Below are positions 30,643 through 38,270 of a DNA stretch of 38,270 nucleotides, in pieces. Source of the DNA: Candidatus Kapaibacterium sp. (GTDB lineage: Bacteria > Bacteroidota > Ignavibacteria > Kapaibacteriales > WFXC01); the NCBI GenBank assembly GCA_015490805.1, contig WFXC01000028.1:1-38270 (forward strand), read 5' to 3'. Under the pieces are notes generated by a model that ran no database searches, was not told the origin of the DNA, and worked only from the letters and a program-made list of their open reading frames with translations. The position numbers were made by a program, and so were the translations under genes. Each line of letters begins with the position of its first letter. Position 1 is the first letter of the stretch.

Positions 30643-32258
30643 CCAATTCCCAACCCGTTTTGCAATGCTGGATCCTCCGAGCGACGATGTAACGCAGCAA
30701 AAGCCTGAGGAAGGGAATCAATCAGTGCAGAAGCGGTCAAAGGCTCATACGCCCACCGTTCTACGTACAATTGCCCCGCTAACCGGTGAAGTGTCACACC
30801 CAGCGCCGCAGCCGTCAGCGGTTCATAGCCCTGTGCCAGCAGCGCGCCAATGATACCACTGAGTACATCGCCACTGCCAGCCGTTGCCATTCCCGGATTT
30901 CCCTGCGTATGCAGAAACGTTCGCTGCCCATTGGTAATAAAGGTCGGGACATCTTTGAGCACCACTACACACTGCCACTTCTGTGCCCACTGCTCTGCCA
31001 ACCACATCCCGCTTTCCCGAACTACCGGATACTCACTGCCTGTCATCATACAGAACTCTCCCAGATGTGGTGTCACGACGCATTGCGAATGCAGGGACTG
31101 CGCGGCGGGAACCGCCCGCAGTCCGTCAGCGTCGATAAGCACGGGAATGTCCAGTTTCAGAATCTCTGATAGCAACTGTTGGGCAACGGTCTGTGCTGCC
31201 TTTGATCGTCCCAGACCAGGTCCCAGAATCACCGCATTAGCCGCCTGAATCTCTTCGATCAACCGTGGAATTTCCCGACGGGCAATAACACCCTCTTCAT
31301 CGGAATGCAGGGGAACAGTAATCACCTCAGGCTTAATTTGTGAATGAATGGCAGGTGCGTACAACTTGACCAGCCCCGCTCCGGCAGCAATAGCTGCATT
31401 GGCAGCCAGCGCCACAGCGCCCGGCATTGTACGATGTCCGCCGATCACCGCAACGGTACCATAATCTTTTTTGGTCGTTCTGGGCAATCGAGTGTGTAGG
31501 ACCGAGCGAACCATCGGGAAATCCACTACCGCTCGGTGGCCAAAGCGAGCAACGACATTAGCCGGAACTCCCAGGTTCGCAACGAAAACTTTTCCGCTAT
31601 ACTGCGGACCATCGTTGATCAGCAATCCCGTTTTCAAAGCCCCCATCGTTATGGTCACATCGGTACGGATCGCAACATCAATGGCTCTGCCGGTTTCTGC
31701 ATCAACACCGGTTGGAACATCGATTGCCACTGTCATTGCTGGCGACATCGTCGATTCCGCTAAATATTGCAGCAAAGAGCGGATAAGTCCGCGGGGATTC
31801 CCGCTTCCACCAATCCCCAGCAGTGCATCCACAAGGAGATCTACGCTCGCGGGAATGTGCTGAAAATCTTCTTCAACAACCAGGTGATGCACCTGCACTC
31901 CCAGGCGCCGCAGGCTCTCCAGATTCGCCCGTGTTTCTGCCGTCATTTTCGACTCATCGCCAATCCAGCAGACGATTGGAACGGTAATCCGGGACAAATG
32001 GCGGGCAAGGGCAAACCCATCACCACCATTGTTACCGGGTCCACACAGGAACAGAGCCGTCGGCGTATGCGAAGCAAACTGTTGCTGAATCATCGGACGC
32101 AAAATTTCATAAGCCGATCGGGCAGCATTTTCCATCAACACAATCGAAGCAACGCCCAGTTGCTCCATTGCATAACGATCTGCTTGCCGCATCTCTTCTG
32201 GCAAAAGGACAACCCGCTCACCCACGGGAACGTCTGCTAATCCCGGCTGTAACGCCAT
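30639..32258 (-). CDS. nnr: Bifunctional NAD(P)HX epimerase/dehydratase
   Basis: Start chosen at 32258, with GAGGGG 6 bp upstream; a longer frame would run into the divergent M20 gene. The 539-residue product repairs hydrated NADH and NADPH. The N-terminal YjeF_N-type epimerase (about 15-215) has LMENAARSAYEI, CGPGNNGGDGFALARHL and VDALLGIGGSGNPRG. The C-terminal ADP/ATP-dependent dehydratase (about 265-525) has GTVAVIGGHRTMPGAVALAA, VILGPGLGRS, VLIDADGLRA, VVTPHLGEF and NPGMATAGSGDVLSGIIGA. Both halves are complete. It is the first gene of the long minus-strand run. Confidence 0.96.
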   Translation of the reverse strand: MALQPGLADVPVGERVVLLPEEMRQADRYAMEQLGVASIVLMENAARSAYEILRPMIQQQFASHTPTALFLCGPGNNGGDGFALARHLSRITVPIVCWIGDESKMTAETRANLESLRRLGVQVHHLVVEEDFQHIPASVDLLVDALLGIGGSGNPRGLIRSLLQYLAESTMSPAMTVAIDVPTGVDAETGRAIDVAIRTDVTITMGALKTGLLINDGPQYSGKVFVANLGVPANVVARFGHRAVVDFPMVRSVLHTRLPRTTKKDYGTVAVIGGHRTMPGAVALAANAAIAAGAGLVKLYAPAIHSQIKPEVITVPLHSDEEGVIARREIPRLIEEIQAANAVILGPGLGRSKAAQTVAQQLLSEILKLDIPVLIDADGLRAVPAAQSLHSQCVVTPHLGEFCMMTGSEYPVVRESGMWLAEQWAQKWQCVVVLKDVPTFITNGQRTFLHTQGNPGMATAGSGDVLSGIIGALLAQGYEPLTAAALGVTLHRLAGQLYVERWAYEPLTASALIDSLPQAFAALHRRSEDPALQNGLGIG

Positions 32259-32341
32259 CTCGATCCCCTCACACTGAACCCTATCACCGTTCGTTTGCTT
32301 CCGGCGTGCAGTAGAACGTTCAACGGCGGATTCTTGGTGTA

Positions 32342-33541
32342 ATGCTACAAACAATGCTGCAAACGGTGGCAGCACTGGAACCCCGGCTTCAGCAATGGCG
32401 TCGGTGGTTGCATCAGCATCCAGAGCTTTCTTTTGAAGAATACGAAACTGCCCGGTTTATCCGGTCGGTGCTTGATGAACACGGTATTGCCTACACCACT
32501 GCTATTGAAACAGCAACCCTGGCGATCATTGGTCCTTCCGACAATGTGCAGCTTGCACTTCGAGCGGACATTGATGCACTGCCCATCACCGAAGCCACTG
32601 GTTTGCCATTTGCGTCCCGTCGTCCGGGCATAATGCACGCCTGCGGGCACGATGCCCACACCGCAATGCTCCTGGCGGCAGCCGTAGCATTGAAGCAGTA
32701 CGAATCCTCCCTGCCATATGGGATTCTCTGCATCTTTCAGCCGGGCGAAGAAAAATTACCGGGAGGCGCAAAGCGCCTGATTGAGGATGGGCTTTTCGAT
32801 GAATTCCCCATCAAAAAAATTTTCGGACAGCATCTCAATCCTGAACTACCGGCAGGAACCTTTGGATTCTGTCCCGGCTTTTTTATGGCAGCAACGGATG
32901 AACTCTTCTGGAATCTCTCCGCTCCGGGCTCTCACGCAGCGCAGCCTCATCGGTCAGCAGATCTCATCACCACCGCCGCATCCCTTATACTGCAACTCCA
33001 GACCCTGATTTCCCGAATGCGCGATCCCTTAGAACCTTCGGTATTGTCCATCACCGCCATTCACGCTGGCAGTGCCACCAATATTCTGCCCGATACTTTA
33101 CAAATGGCAGGAACGCTGCGGACCTTTTCTCCGGAATGGCGTCAAAAAGCAAAGGAGCACATTGAGCGTATTTCCTCAGCGCTCGCCACTGCCGCAGGCG
33201 CCACGCTGTCGCTGCAAATCAACGAAGGCTATCCAGCTCTGTGGAACGATCCAGAGACCACCGAAGCCGTGTCTTCGCTCGCCCGGCAACTTTTTTCAGA
33301 CGAGCAGGTCGTCTCCATCCAGCCCAAACTCTGGGCAGAAGATTTCGCCTACTACACTCAATATGCAGCAGGCTGCTTCTGGACCTTAGGTGTTCGTCCC
33401 AAAGAAGCACCCCAAGCAGCAGGGTTGCATACACCAGATTTTAACCCCTCAGAATCTGCTTTTTTGTATGGCGCCCAGCTTCTGGCGGCAATTCCGTGGG
33501 CTTTTCACGATGCTGCGCATTCTGCCCATTCCCCTCCATAA
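32342..33541 (+). CDS. M20 family amidohydrolase (N-acyl-amino-acid hydrolase type)
   Basis: This 399-residue metallopeptidase-fold enzyme has HACGHDAHTAMLLAAA at residues 99-114 (metal ligands C101 and H103), QPGEEKLPGGAKRLIEDG (catalytic E136/E137), GQHLNPELPAG (H164) and the later metal histidine in AAGLHTPDFNPSE. The dimerisation insert with AAQPHRSADLI lies in the middle. These fit subfamily M20D, which includes hippurate hydrolase, IAA-amino-acid hydrolase and N-acetyldiaminopimelate deacetylase; the substrate cannot be fixed from sequence. No signal peptide is present. An alternative ATG lies at 32354. It is divergent from nnr across about 80 bp. Confidence 0.92.
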   Translation: MLQTMLQTVAALEPRLQQWRRWLHQHPELSFEEYETARFIRSVLDEHGIAYTTAIETATLAIIGPSDNVQLALRADIDALPITEATGLPFASRRPGIMHACGHDAHTAMLLAAAVALKQYESSLPYGILCIFQPGEEKLPGGAKRLIEDGLFDEFPIKKIFGQHLNPELPAGTFGFCPGFFMAATDELFWNLSAPGSHAAQPHRSADLITTAASLILQLQTLISRMRDPLEPSVLSITAIHAGSATNILPDTLQMAGTLRTFSPEWRQKAKEHIERISSALATAAGATLSLQINEGYPALWNDPETTEAVSSLARQLFSDEQVVSIQPKLWAEDFAYYTQYAAGCFWTLGVRPKEAPQAAGLHTPDFNPSESAFLYGAQLLAAIPWAFHDAAHSAHSPP

Positions 33542-33544
33542 ATC

Positions 33545-33596
33545 CATTTTTCACTTCAAAGCCAAAATCCACGTCTTTAGCAATCAGTGAAAAATG
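33545..33596. repeat. Exact 11-bp inverted repeat upstream of the HTH gene
   Basis: CATTTTTCACT at 33545-33555 and its reverse complement AGTGAAAAATG at 33586-33596 are separated by 30 bp and lie just before the small HTH gene (ATG at 33626). Possible explanations are an operator pair for the HTH protein, an RNA stem, or a remnant of a transposon end. No copy was noticed downstream of the gene. Confidence 0.8.
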
Positions 33597-33625
33597 ATTT
33601 GAACGCGAATGAAGGAAGAATTTTG

Positions 33626-34081
33626 ATGCAACCGCCGACATTCTTTCTTTTCGACTACGAAATTGCAGCATTGCAAACTATTGCTGCAGATCGGTCGCTC
33701 GATCGCCTTCTTCGTGAACAAGCACAAGCCTTGCTTCTACTGGCCGACGGCGTTCCGATTAACATTGTTGCCGAACGTTCCGAGTTATCTTTGCCGGATC
33801 TGGAACACTTAGCCAATGTTTTCCTCATTCGGCTGGACCTTCCACCGTTGCAACGCCTTCAAGAAGCGGCTTTGCTGGATACAGAACCGCGCAAAACGCA
33901 GGCGGTTGTCCAAATGCTGAGCGAATTTCATTCTCAGAATCCCAAACTGTGGAGCTTCCCTCTCTCCAGATGGAATGTTAAACTTGTCCAGTACTATCTT
34001 CAGCAGCGGGGTATTACCATTAGCCGGGAAACGCTGCGCAAAGCAGTGCGACGCGCCGCAGAGCAACACGGCGCACTCTGA
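33626..34081 (+). CDS. Small DNA-binding-like protein related to IS630-type transposase N-terminus
   Basis: The ATG at 33626 has AAGGAAG 7 bp before it and gives 151 residues; a GTG at 33587 is less likely. The protein has two helix-turn-helix-like segments. The first (about 28-68) begins LREQAQALLLLADGVPINIV and includes a SELSLPDLEHL recognition-like helix. The second (about 109-145) reads WSFPLSRWNVKLVQYYLQQR, then GITISRETLRKAVRRA. Paired HTHs followed by a W...L...L pattern are typical of IS630-type transposase N-termini, but no DDE catalytic domain follows and the gene ends cleanly. It may be domesticated as a regulator or be a cut-down remnant; no transposon ends were recognised. Confidence 0.6.
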   Translation: MQPPTFFLFDYEIAALQTIAADRSLDRLLREQAQALLLLADGVPINIVAERSELSLPDLEHLANVFLIRLDLPPLQRLQEAALLDTEPRKTQAVVQMLSEFHSQNPKLWSFPLSRWNVKLVQYYLQQRGITISRETLRKAVRRAAEQHGAL

Positions 34082-34332
34082 GCTTCCTCAATTTCCCCCT
34101 CTTCCTTCCTCTCTACTCTGCTTCCCTCCAATACTTGAGTCGGCAACAAGACAGTCACAATTCCTTCTAATCTTTTTTCCTCCAGCCAAATGGTGCAACG
34201 AAAGGAGTTCGAAAATTGCAAAAAACGCCCTGTATCTTACTGCCCCGGCGGCTTATTTTCCGGTACCCACCGCCCTGTTCCACCAAAACGCTGTATTTTT
34301 GCGCTCTGTCAAAAAACAAAAGTCCTGAGGCA
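34082..34332. other. Intergenic region with pyrimidine tract and lipoprotein promoter
   Basis: The stretch 34084-34128 is almost all C and T on the plus strand (polypurine on the minus). No gene fits in this 251-bp interval. Its 3' part carries the TATTTTTG box at 34294-34301 before the lipoprotein gene. Confidence 0.5.
34294..34301 (+). promoter_or_regulatory. Bacteroidota-type -7 box for lipoprotein-beta-CASP genes
   Basis: TATTTTTG, within GTATTTTTGCGC, matches TAnnTTTG and lies 32 bp before the lipoprotein ATG at 34333. No TTTG at 19-21 bp spacing is seen upstream. Confidence 0.45.
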
Positions 34333-34800
34333 ATGAAAAGTCTATGGATTTTCGCCAGTTGCCTTCTGCTCTGCGCTGCGTGTGCGCCGCCCTATACCTT
34401 TCAGTTTAAGATGCTCGATCCTGCTGCCTCAACCCGGCTGCTGGTGTTGCGCATCGATAAAAGCTGTCCTGATACGCTCGGCAGAGCACTTCATCAGGCG
34501 TTGCTGGATTACCAGATCCCGAATACCTTCGATTCGGTCATTCTGCGCAACACCTCTCACACGGCAAATCCTGCACCGTTATTCCTGCAAGCAGGATTTG
34601 ATGGGATGCTCCGGCTTCGCTGCGATACCGACACATCGATGACGCTGCAACTATTCCAGCTTGCTCCCCGCCATCTGCTCTGGGAAGCTAAAGTCGCTCT
34701 GCAAACATCGCGGATCGAGGATGCTGTTGACGCACTGTATGATGCCGTAGAGCACTTAGTAGACAGTCGGATGGTTCAGCCGCGGCAGGCAGAGCAATGA
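34333..34800 (+). CDS. Small lipoprotein of unknown function
   Basis: The ATG at 34333 begins a lipoprotein signal peptide (MKSLWIFASCLLLCAA, then C17) with a good lipobox, LCAAC. A GAGG lies just upstream. The product is 155 residues. After the cysteine comes APPYTFQFK, then a compact domain containing LLVLRIDKSCPDTLGRALHQ, FDSVILRNTS and a final helix (ALYDAVEHLVDSRMVQ). I do not recognise the family. The stop overlaps the beta-CASP gene start by 4 bp (ATGA), so the two are translated as a unit. It is probably anchored in the inner or outer membrane facing the periplasm. Confidence 0.75.
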   Translation: MKSLWIFASCLLLCAACAPPYTFQFKMLDPAASTRLLVLRIDKSCPDTLGRALHQALLDYQIPNTFDSVILRNTSHTANPAPLFLQAGFDGMLRLRCDTDTSMTLQLFQLAPRHLLWEAKVALQTSRIEDAVDALYDAVEHLVDSRMVQPRQAEQ

Positions 34801-36173
34801 AAATCCAATTTCTGGGAGCAGCAGGAACGGTTACCGGATCGAAATTTCTTCTAACCATTGGCAAATCCCGGATTCTCATCGACTGTGGACTCTTTCAGGG
34901 ACTCAAACCCCTCCGCCGACTGAACTGGTCACCGCCACCTGTTGATCCTGCCTCGGTCGATGCGATCATCCTCACGCACGCCCACCTGGACCACTGCGGC
35001 TACCTGCCGGTCTTTGTCCGAAACGGATTCCGTGGACCCATTTTGTGCACCCCTCCGACCAGAGACCTTGCCAGACTCATTCTGATGGACAGTGCGAAGT
35101 TGCAAGAAGAAGATGCGGCTTTAGCAAACCGACTGGGTTTCAGCAAGCACAAGCCAGCACTGCCATTGTATACACGTGCTGACGTTCGCCGAACGCTCAA
35201 GCAGTTTCACACGATTCGGGATCACCTGTGGTACGAACTACGACCCGGCTTGCGCTTCCAGTTTCTGCTGGCAGGACATATTCTGGGTGCCGCCTCGGTA
35301 CTACTGGAAAGCCGGCATTTCCGCATCGTCTTTTCCGGCGACATTGGACGCTATCACTCGCTGCTTATGGATCCACCGCAAACGCCGGAAACTGCCGACG
35401 TTGTCGTAATGGAATCCACCTATGGCGATCGGCTCCATCCGCAGGAACCGGTCGAGGATATGCTGGCACAGATCATTCAGCAAACCTGGGACCGTCGTGG
35501 CGCTCTGCTCATCCCCGCTTTTGCCGTCGGGCGAACGCAGGAAATTCTCTACCTGCTCTGGAAACTGCGGCGCGATAAACGCATTCCTCGAATGCCCGTG
35601 TACCTGGACAGTCCAATGGGACAGGCTGCCACGAAAATTCTGCTCCAATATCCGGGATGGCATCGACTGCCGCCAGATACAGCAGCCCGGATGGTTCAGG
35701 CTGTCCATCTGGTTCGATCGATGCGCGAGTCCCGGTCGCTCCAGCGCTCTCCGCATCGAAAAATCATTATTGCCGGCAGCGGAATGTTAGAAGGGGGACG
35801 CATCTTGGGCTACCTGAAACACACCCTCGGCGACGCCCGTTCTACGCTACTGTTCGTTGGCTACCAGGCTGAAGGAACCCGCGGCAGGCAACTGCTCCAC
35901 GGGAGCAGAGAGATTAAAATCCACGGAAAATATTACCCGGTGCATCTGACGGTGCATCACCTCTCCTCGCTCTCCGCTCACGCCGACCAGGCAGAACTGC
36001 TCCAGTGGCTGGGCTCCTTCCATCACCTTCCCGATAAAATTTTCCTGGTTCACGGTGAACCGCACGCGGCTGACGTTCTCCGTGTCCGCATCCACGACCG
36101 CTTCGGCATTGAACCGGCTGTCCCTGCTTTACTGGAAACCGTCCGTCTTCCCGCTGTCTCCGCGCGCACTTAG
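34797..36173 (+). CDS. Metallo-beta-lactamase/beta-CASP hydrolase (RNA-processing type)
   Basis: This 458-residue protein has the MBL metal site THAHLDHCGYLP (H61, H63, D65 and H66), LAGHILGAAS (third histidine) and FSGDIGRY (aspartate). The beta-CASP part has ESTYGDR, IPAFAVGRTQEILYLL, YLDSPMG, IIIAGSGMLEGGRI and the late HHLSSLSAHADQAELLQWL and FLVHGEPHAAD motifs. This is the COG1236-type exonuclease architecture, related to CPSF-73/RNase J and probably zinc-dependent; RNA is the expected substrate. No KH domain is present. It shares an ATGA overlap with the lipoprotein gene, an unexpected partner. Confidence 0.93.
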   Translation: MKIQFLGAAGTVTGSKFLLTIGKSRILIDCGLFQGLKPLRRLNWSPPPVDPASVDAIILTHAHLDHCGYLPVFVRNGFRGPILCTPPTRDLARLILMDSAKLQEEDAALANRLGFSKHKPALPLYTRADVRRTLKQFHTIRDHLWYELRPGLRFQFLLAGHILGAASVLLESRHFRIVFSGDIGRYHSLLMDPPQTPETADVVVMESTYGDRLHPQEPVEDMLAQIIQQTWDRRGALLIPAFAVGRTQEILYLLWKLRRDKRIPRMPVYLDSPMGQAATKILLQYPGWHRLPPDTAARMVQAVHLVRSMRESRSLQRSPHRKIIIAGSGMLEGGRILGYLKHTLGDARSTLLFVGYQAEGTRGRQLLHGSREIKIHGKYYPVHLTVHHLSSLSAHADQAELLQWLGSFHHLPDKIFLVHGEPHAADVLRVRIHDRFGIEPAVPALLETVRLPAVSART

Positions 36174-36308
36174 CGACTATCACGCCTGCAATGCAAACTA
36201 CTCGCACGGGTGCAACGCTGCGTAGCGCAAAACCTTAGCCCCACCACGCCTGCAAAGACAAACGCTCCCTTACATACTGGCTCCCTACTCTTATCCAGCA
36301 TCTCCTTA

Positions 36309-36333
36309 CTGCTACACAATCGCTGTGCAGCAG
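36309..36333 (-). other. Strong hairpin next to the stop of the right-edge gene
   Basis: CTGCTACACA at 36309-36318 can pair with TGTGCAGCAG at 36324-36333 (9 of 10 pairs, one A-C mismatch, 5-base loop). It lies 2 bp after the stop of the minus-strand secreted-protein gene. No T-run follows on either strand, so termination by this hairpin alone is uncertain. The rest of the 36174-36335 gap holds nothing recognisable. Confidence 0.5.
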
Positions 36334-36335
36334 CA

Positions 36336-38270
36336 TCAGTGTTCTACCCAGAACACCACGAGATGCGACACTCCTCCCCGCAACTGAACCAGCAGGTAGT
36401 AACTGCCAGCCGGCAGCGTCGACACTGAAAGCCGACGAACAGTGCCAGGATATTCCCCGATGCATCTACCATCGATGGTATACAACTGCACCCTGCGCAC
36501 CTGAGCGGCAACGGAAGGATGATACCGAATCATCAGCGCTTCGCGTGCTGGTGCTGGATACACCGTGATTCCTGTCGACCGCTCTCCCTTCGGAGATTCC
36601 GCTACGCCGGTCACCGCAAAATGCAGGACCAACAAATGGTGTGGCGCAACTTCGGTGGTGGAAAAGAGATCGCCATCTCGCCACACGACAGCACACTGCC
36701 CATTGTGATCCATCAACTGCCGAATTCTTCCCGGCGACGGAAGCCGCAGCACGTTCCACGCTTCCCCATCCCCGGTATAGAATACGGTTCCCGTTGCTAA
36801 CTCTTTGCCCACAACGATCACCCGCTCCCGGGGACGCGAAGCAGCAAGTGAGATGGAAAATTCCTCATAGATTTTCGGCAGCCAGTACGTATACCACCAC
36901 AACTGCTCCCAGGTGTTTCCGCCGTCACTGCTGGAAATCAAAACGGCATCCCAGCCGCCGCTGGTAGTCCAGAGTGCGGCAACGAGATCAATATGCGCAG
37001 TGTCATAAACTTTCACCGATCGAACCTGCACCACACTCATCCCTTCACCGGCATAGTGCGTCACAGCATCGATCAGTGAACGCTGCTCCCAGTGCTTTCC
37101 CCCATCGCTTGTCTTCCACAGTTGAATATCGCTTTCTTTGTCCTCTACAATCAACACGCCACGGGCAGAATCAAAGAACCGTCCGCCTCGAATATAAACC
37201 AGTGGATCCAGATCCAGCAATCGCCGCCACTTTTTCTCACCATATCCGGACACCAGGCATACTCCTCTGGTTCTGTGCATCCCCGGCACTATCTGAAAGC
37301 CGGCAAGAGCGAATCCTCCACTGCCATAAGGAAAAATATCACTGATCCAGACAGAATCGAATCGCACGATTTCCCACGTCTTGCCGCTATCCTCCGATCG
37401 CCACCCGTTTGTATATCTCGATCCAACAAACACCGATTGTCCATTCCACAACCACTGGAATGCTCGCTCGCCGTGATACCGGTACTGCGAAAAGACGGTA
37501 TCCCGCCACACATCGATGACCGGCAACAATGAAACCGTGTCCCATTGATGTCCATCATACCGCACCAGTTGCGGCGCCCGCGGATAGCCCAGCAGGGCTA
37601 AGAACCGATCGCACCCTTCCAGTTTCACTCCTGCAACGGTTGACAGTGGCACGATTCGATCCCACACCCGGCGATACCAGTCCGTTCCTCCCGCCTGCGG
37701 CTCCACGGCAACAATGGTATACTGCGATCGTTCCCCATACACAATCCGCCGACCATCGAGAATCCGAATTCCCCACCAGGTGATGGGATAGCGTCTTTGC
37801 AGATCTGATGGAGAAGTTGTATCCACCCGAAATGGAACTTTGCTCCAGCTCTGTCCTCCATCGGTCGTCTCCCATACCGGCTGCCAGAGAGCCTCTGCAC
37901 TCTCCCCGACAATCCATCCCCGCTGCCCATCGACAAACCAGATTCCCCGAAGCCTGTCCGCATCCAGCGATGGCAATGCTTCCAGATCCATCTGCCAGGT
38001 CTGTCCCCCATCGCTCGATCGGAGTATCCCTGAAAACGCTCCAACGGCGTACCAGTGGGAAGGCGTCGCCGCCACATCATACAACGTCCGCCCCAATGCA
38101 TCTCCTTCCTGCACCACCACCCAGCTCTCTCCCCTATCCGTCGACCGCACAATCACTCCCCTTTCTCCCACCACAACCACCTCATCCCCGCGCCAGCCAA
38201 GCCCCCACAAATCCTTCTCCGTCCCACTTGCCCGTTCCTCCCACCGCATCCCTCCATCCGTTGACCGTAC
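36336..38270 (-). CDS. Secreted T9SS protein with BNR/sialidase-like repeats, partial (N-terminus off right edge)
   Basis: The frame remains open from the stop at 36336 to the window edge (644 codons). The residues before the first methionine (38249) read VRSTDGG, itself one of the repeats, so the true start lies beyond the edge. The repeats are of the Asp-box type: STDRGESW, SSDGGQTW, TTDGGQSW, SEDSGKTW, TSDGGKHW and SSDGGNTW, spaced through a beta-propeller such as those of sialidases, Vps10 or YCF48-like proteins. The C-terminal about 85 residues form a T9SS type A sorting domain: TGITVYPAPAREALMIRY, a VRRVQLYTIDGR strand and STLPAGSYYLLVQLRGG. It is expected to be exported and fixed at the cell surface or released. 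The ligand or substrate is unknown. Confidence 0.85.
   Translation of the reverse strand, partial: VRSTDGGMRWEERASGTEKDLWGLGWRGDEVVVVGERGVIVRSTDRGESWVVVQEGDALGRTLYDVAATPSHWYAVGAFSGILRSSDGGQTWQMDLEALPSLDADRLRGIWFVDGQRGWIVGESAEALWQPVWETTDGGQSWSKVPFRVDTTSPSDLQRRYPITWWGIRILDGRRIVYGERSQYTIVAVEPQAGGTDWYRRVWDRIVPLSTVAGVKLEGCDRFLALLGYPRAPQLVRYDGHQWDTVSLLPVIDVWRDTVFSQYRYHGERAFQWLWNGQSVFVGSRYTNGWRSEDSGKTWEIVRFDSVWISDIFPYGSGGFALAGFQIVPGMHRTRGVCLVSGYGEKKWRRLLDLDPLVYIRGGRFFDSARGVLIVEDKESDIQLWKTSDGGKHWEQRSLIDAVTHYAGEGMSVVQVRSVKVYDTAHIDLVAALWTTSGGWDAVLISSSDGGNTWEQLWWYTYWLPKIYEEFSISLAASRPRERVIVVGKELATGTVFYTGDGEAWNVLRLPSPGRIRQLMDHNGQCAVVWRDGDLFSTTEVAPHHLLVLHFAVTGVAESPKGERSTGITVYPAPAREALMIRYHPSVAAQVRRVQLYTIDGRCIGEYPGTVRRLSVSTLPAGSYYLLVQLRGGVSHLVVFWVEH

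Noticed and set aside
1-38270. CRISPR arrays, tRNA/rRNA genes, complete insertion sequences, toxin-antitoxin or defence islands
   Set aside because: None was recognised. Repeats found are only two-copy, and no transposase with catalytic residues or nuclease/RM gene was seen.

Overview
The window comes from a Gram-negative member of the FCB group (Bacteroidota/Chlorobiota-like bacteria). Three observations support this. A secreted protein at the right edge ends in a type IX secretion (T9SS) sorting domain, and the partial protein at the left edge has a domain typical of T9SS cargo. Several genes carry a Bacteroidota-type -7 box (TAnnTTTG), and one promoter (20301-20332) is complete, TTTG-N20-TAAATTTG. 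There is also a two-OmpA-domain envelope protein. Because flagellar genes sit beside T9SS cargo, I favour an Ignavibacteria/Kapaibacteria-like or early-branching (Rhodothermia-like) lineage over the gut Bacteroidales. That placement is inference. I saw no tRNA, rRNA, CRISPR array or complete insertion sequence.

Layout, left to right. (1) 1-849: a partial secreted protein (minus). (2) 1261-1984: a DUF190 protein and a FluC/CrcB fluoride channel (minus). (3) 2083-5885: flgN-flgK-flgL-motA (plus), with a possible sigma-28 promoter in front and no motB behind. (4) 5927-8729: guanine deaminase, a lipoprotein closed by a clear intrinsic terminator, and ribosomal proteins L27 and L21 (minus). (5) 8787-13233: four consecutive kynurenine-pathway enzymes (minus), turning kynurenine into 2-aminomuconate semialdehyde, with a divergent alpha/beta hydrolase at 13399-14280. 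(6) 14636-20240: a lipoprotein, a long-chain acyl-CoA synthetase, an M32 carboxypeptidase and an aspartate-type aminotransferase, tightly packed (minus). (7) 20422-22479: a Nif3-like protein, a coiled-coil zinc-ribbon protein and the RNase P RNA (minus). (8) 22764-24905: a two-domain OmpA protein (plus). (9) 24943-32258: a long run of minus-strand genes, nnrDE-vanZ-tgt-yajC-ribBA-greA-ECF sigma-anti-sigma-Spy-like. (10) 32342-36173: plus-strand M20 amidohydrolase, a small helix-turn-helix protein, a lipoprotein and a beta-CASP metallo-hydrolase. (11) 36336-38270: a partial T9SS-exported protein with BNR/sialidase-like repeats (minus).

Most of the window is ordinary housekeeping. The observation most worth following is the tRNA-guanine transglycosylase (29060-30202), which keeps its catalytic aspartates but has lost all four residues that normally bind the structural zinc. 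Others are a gapless internal duplication in the anti-sigma protein, a stand-alone IS630-like DNA-binding domain next to an exact 11-bp inverted repeat, a three-hairpin insertion in RNase P RNA, and the FCB promoter pattern itself. I did not find a convincing new multi-gene system such as a defence island or mobile element.
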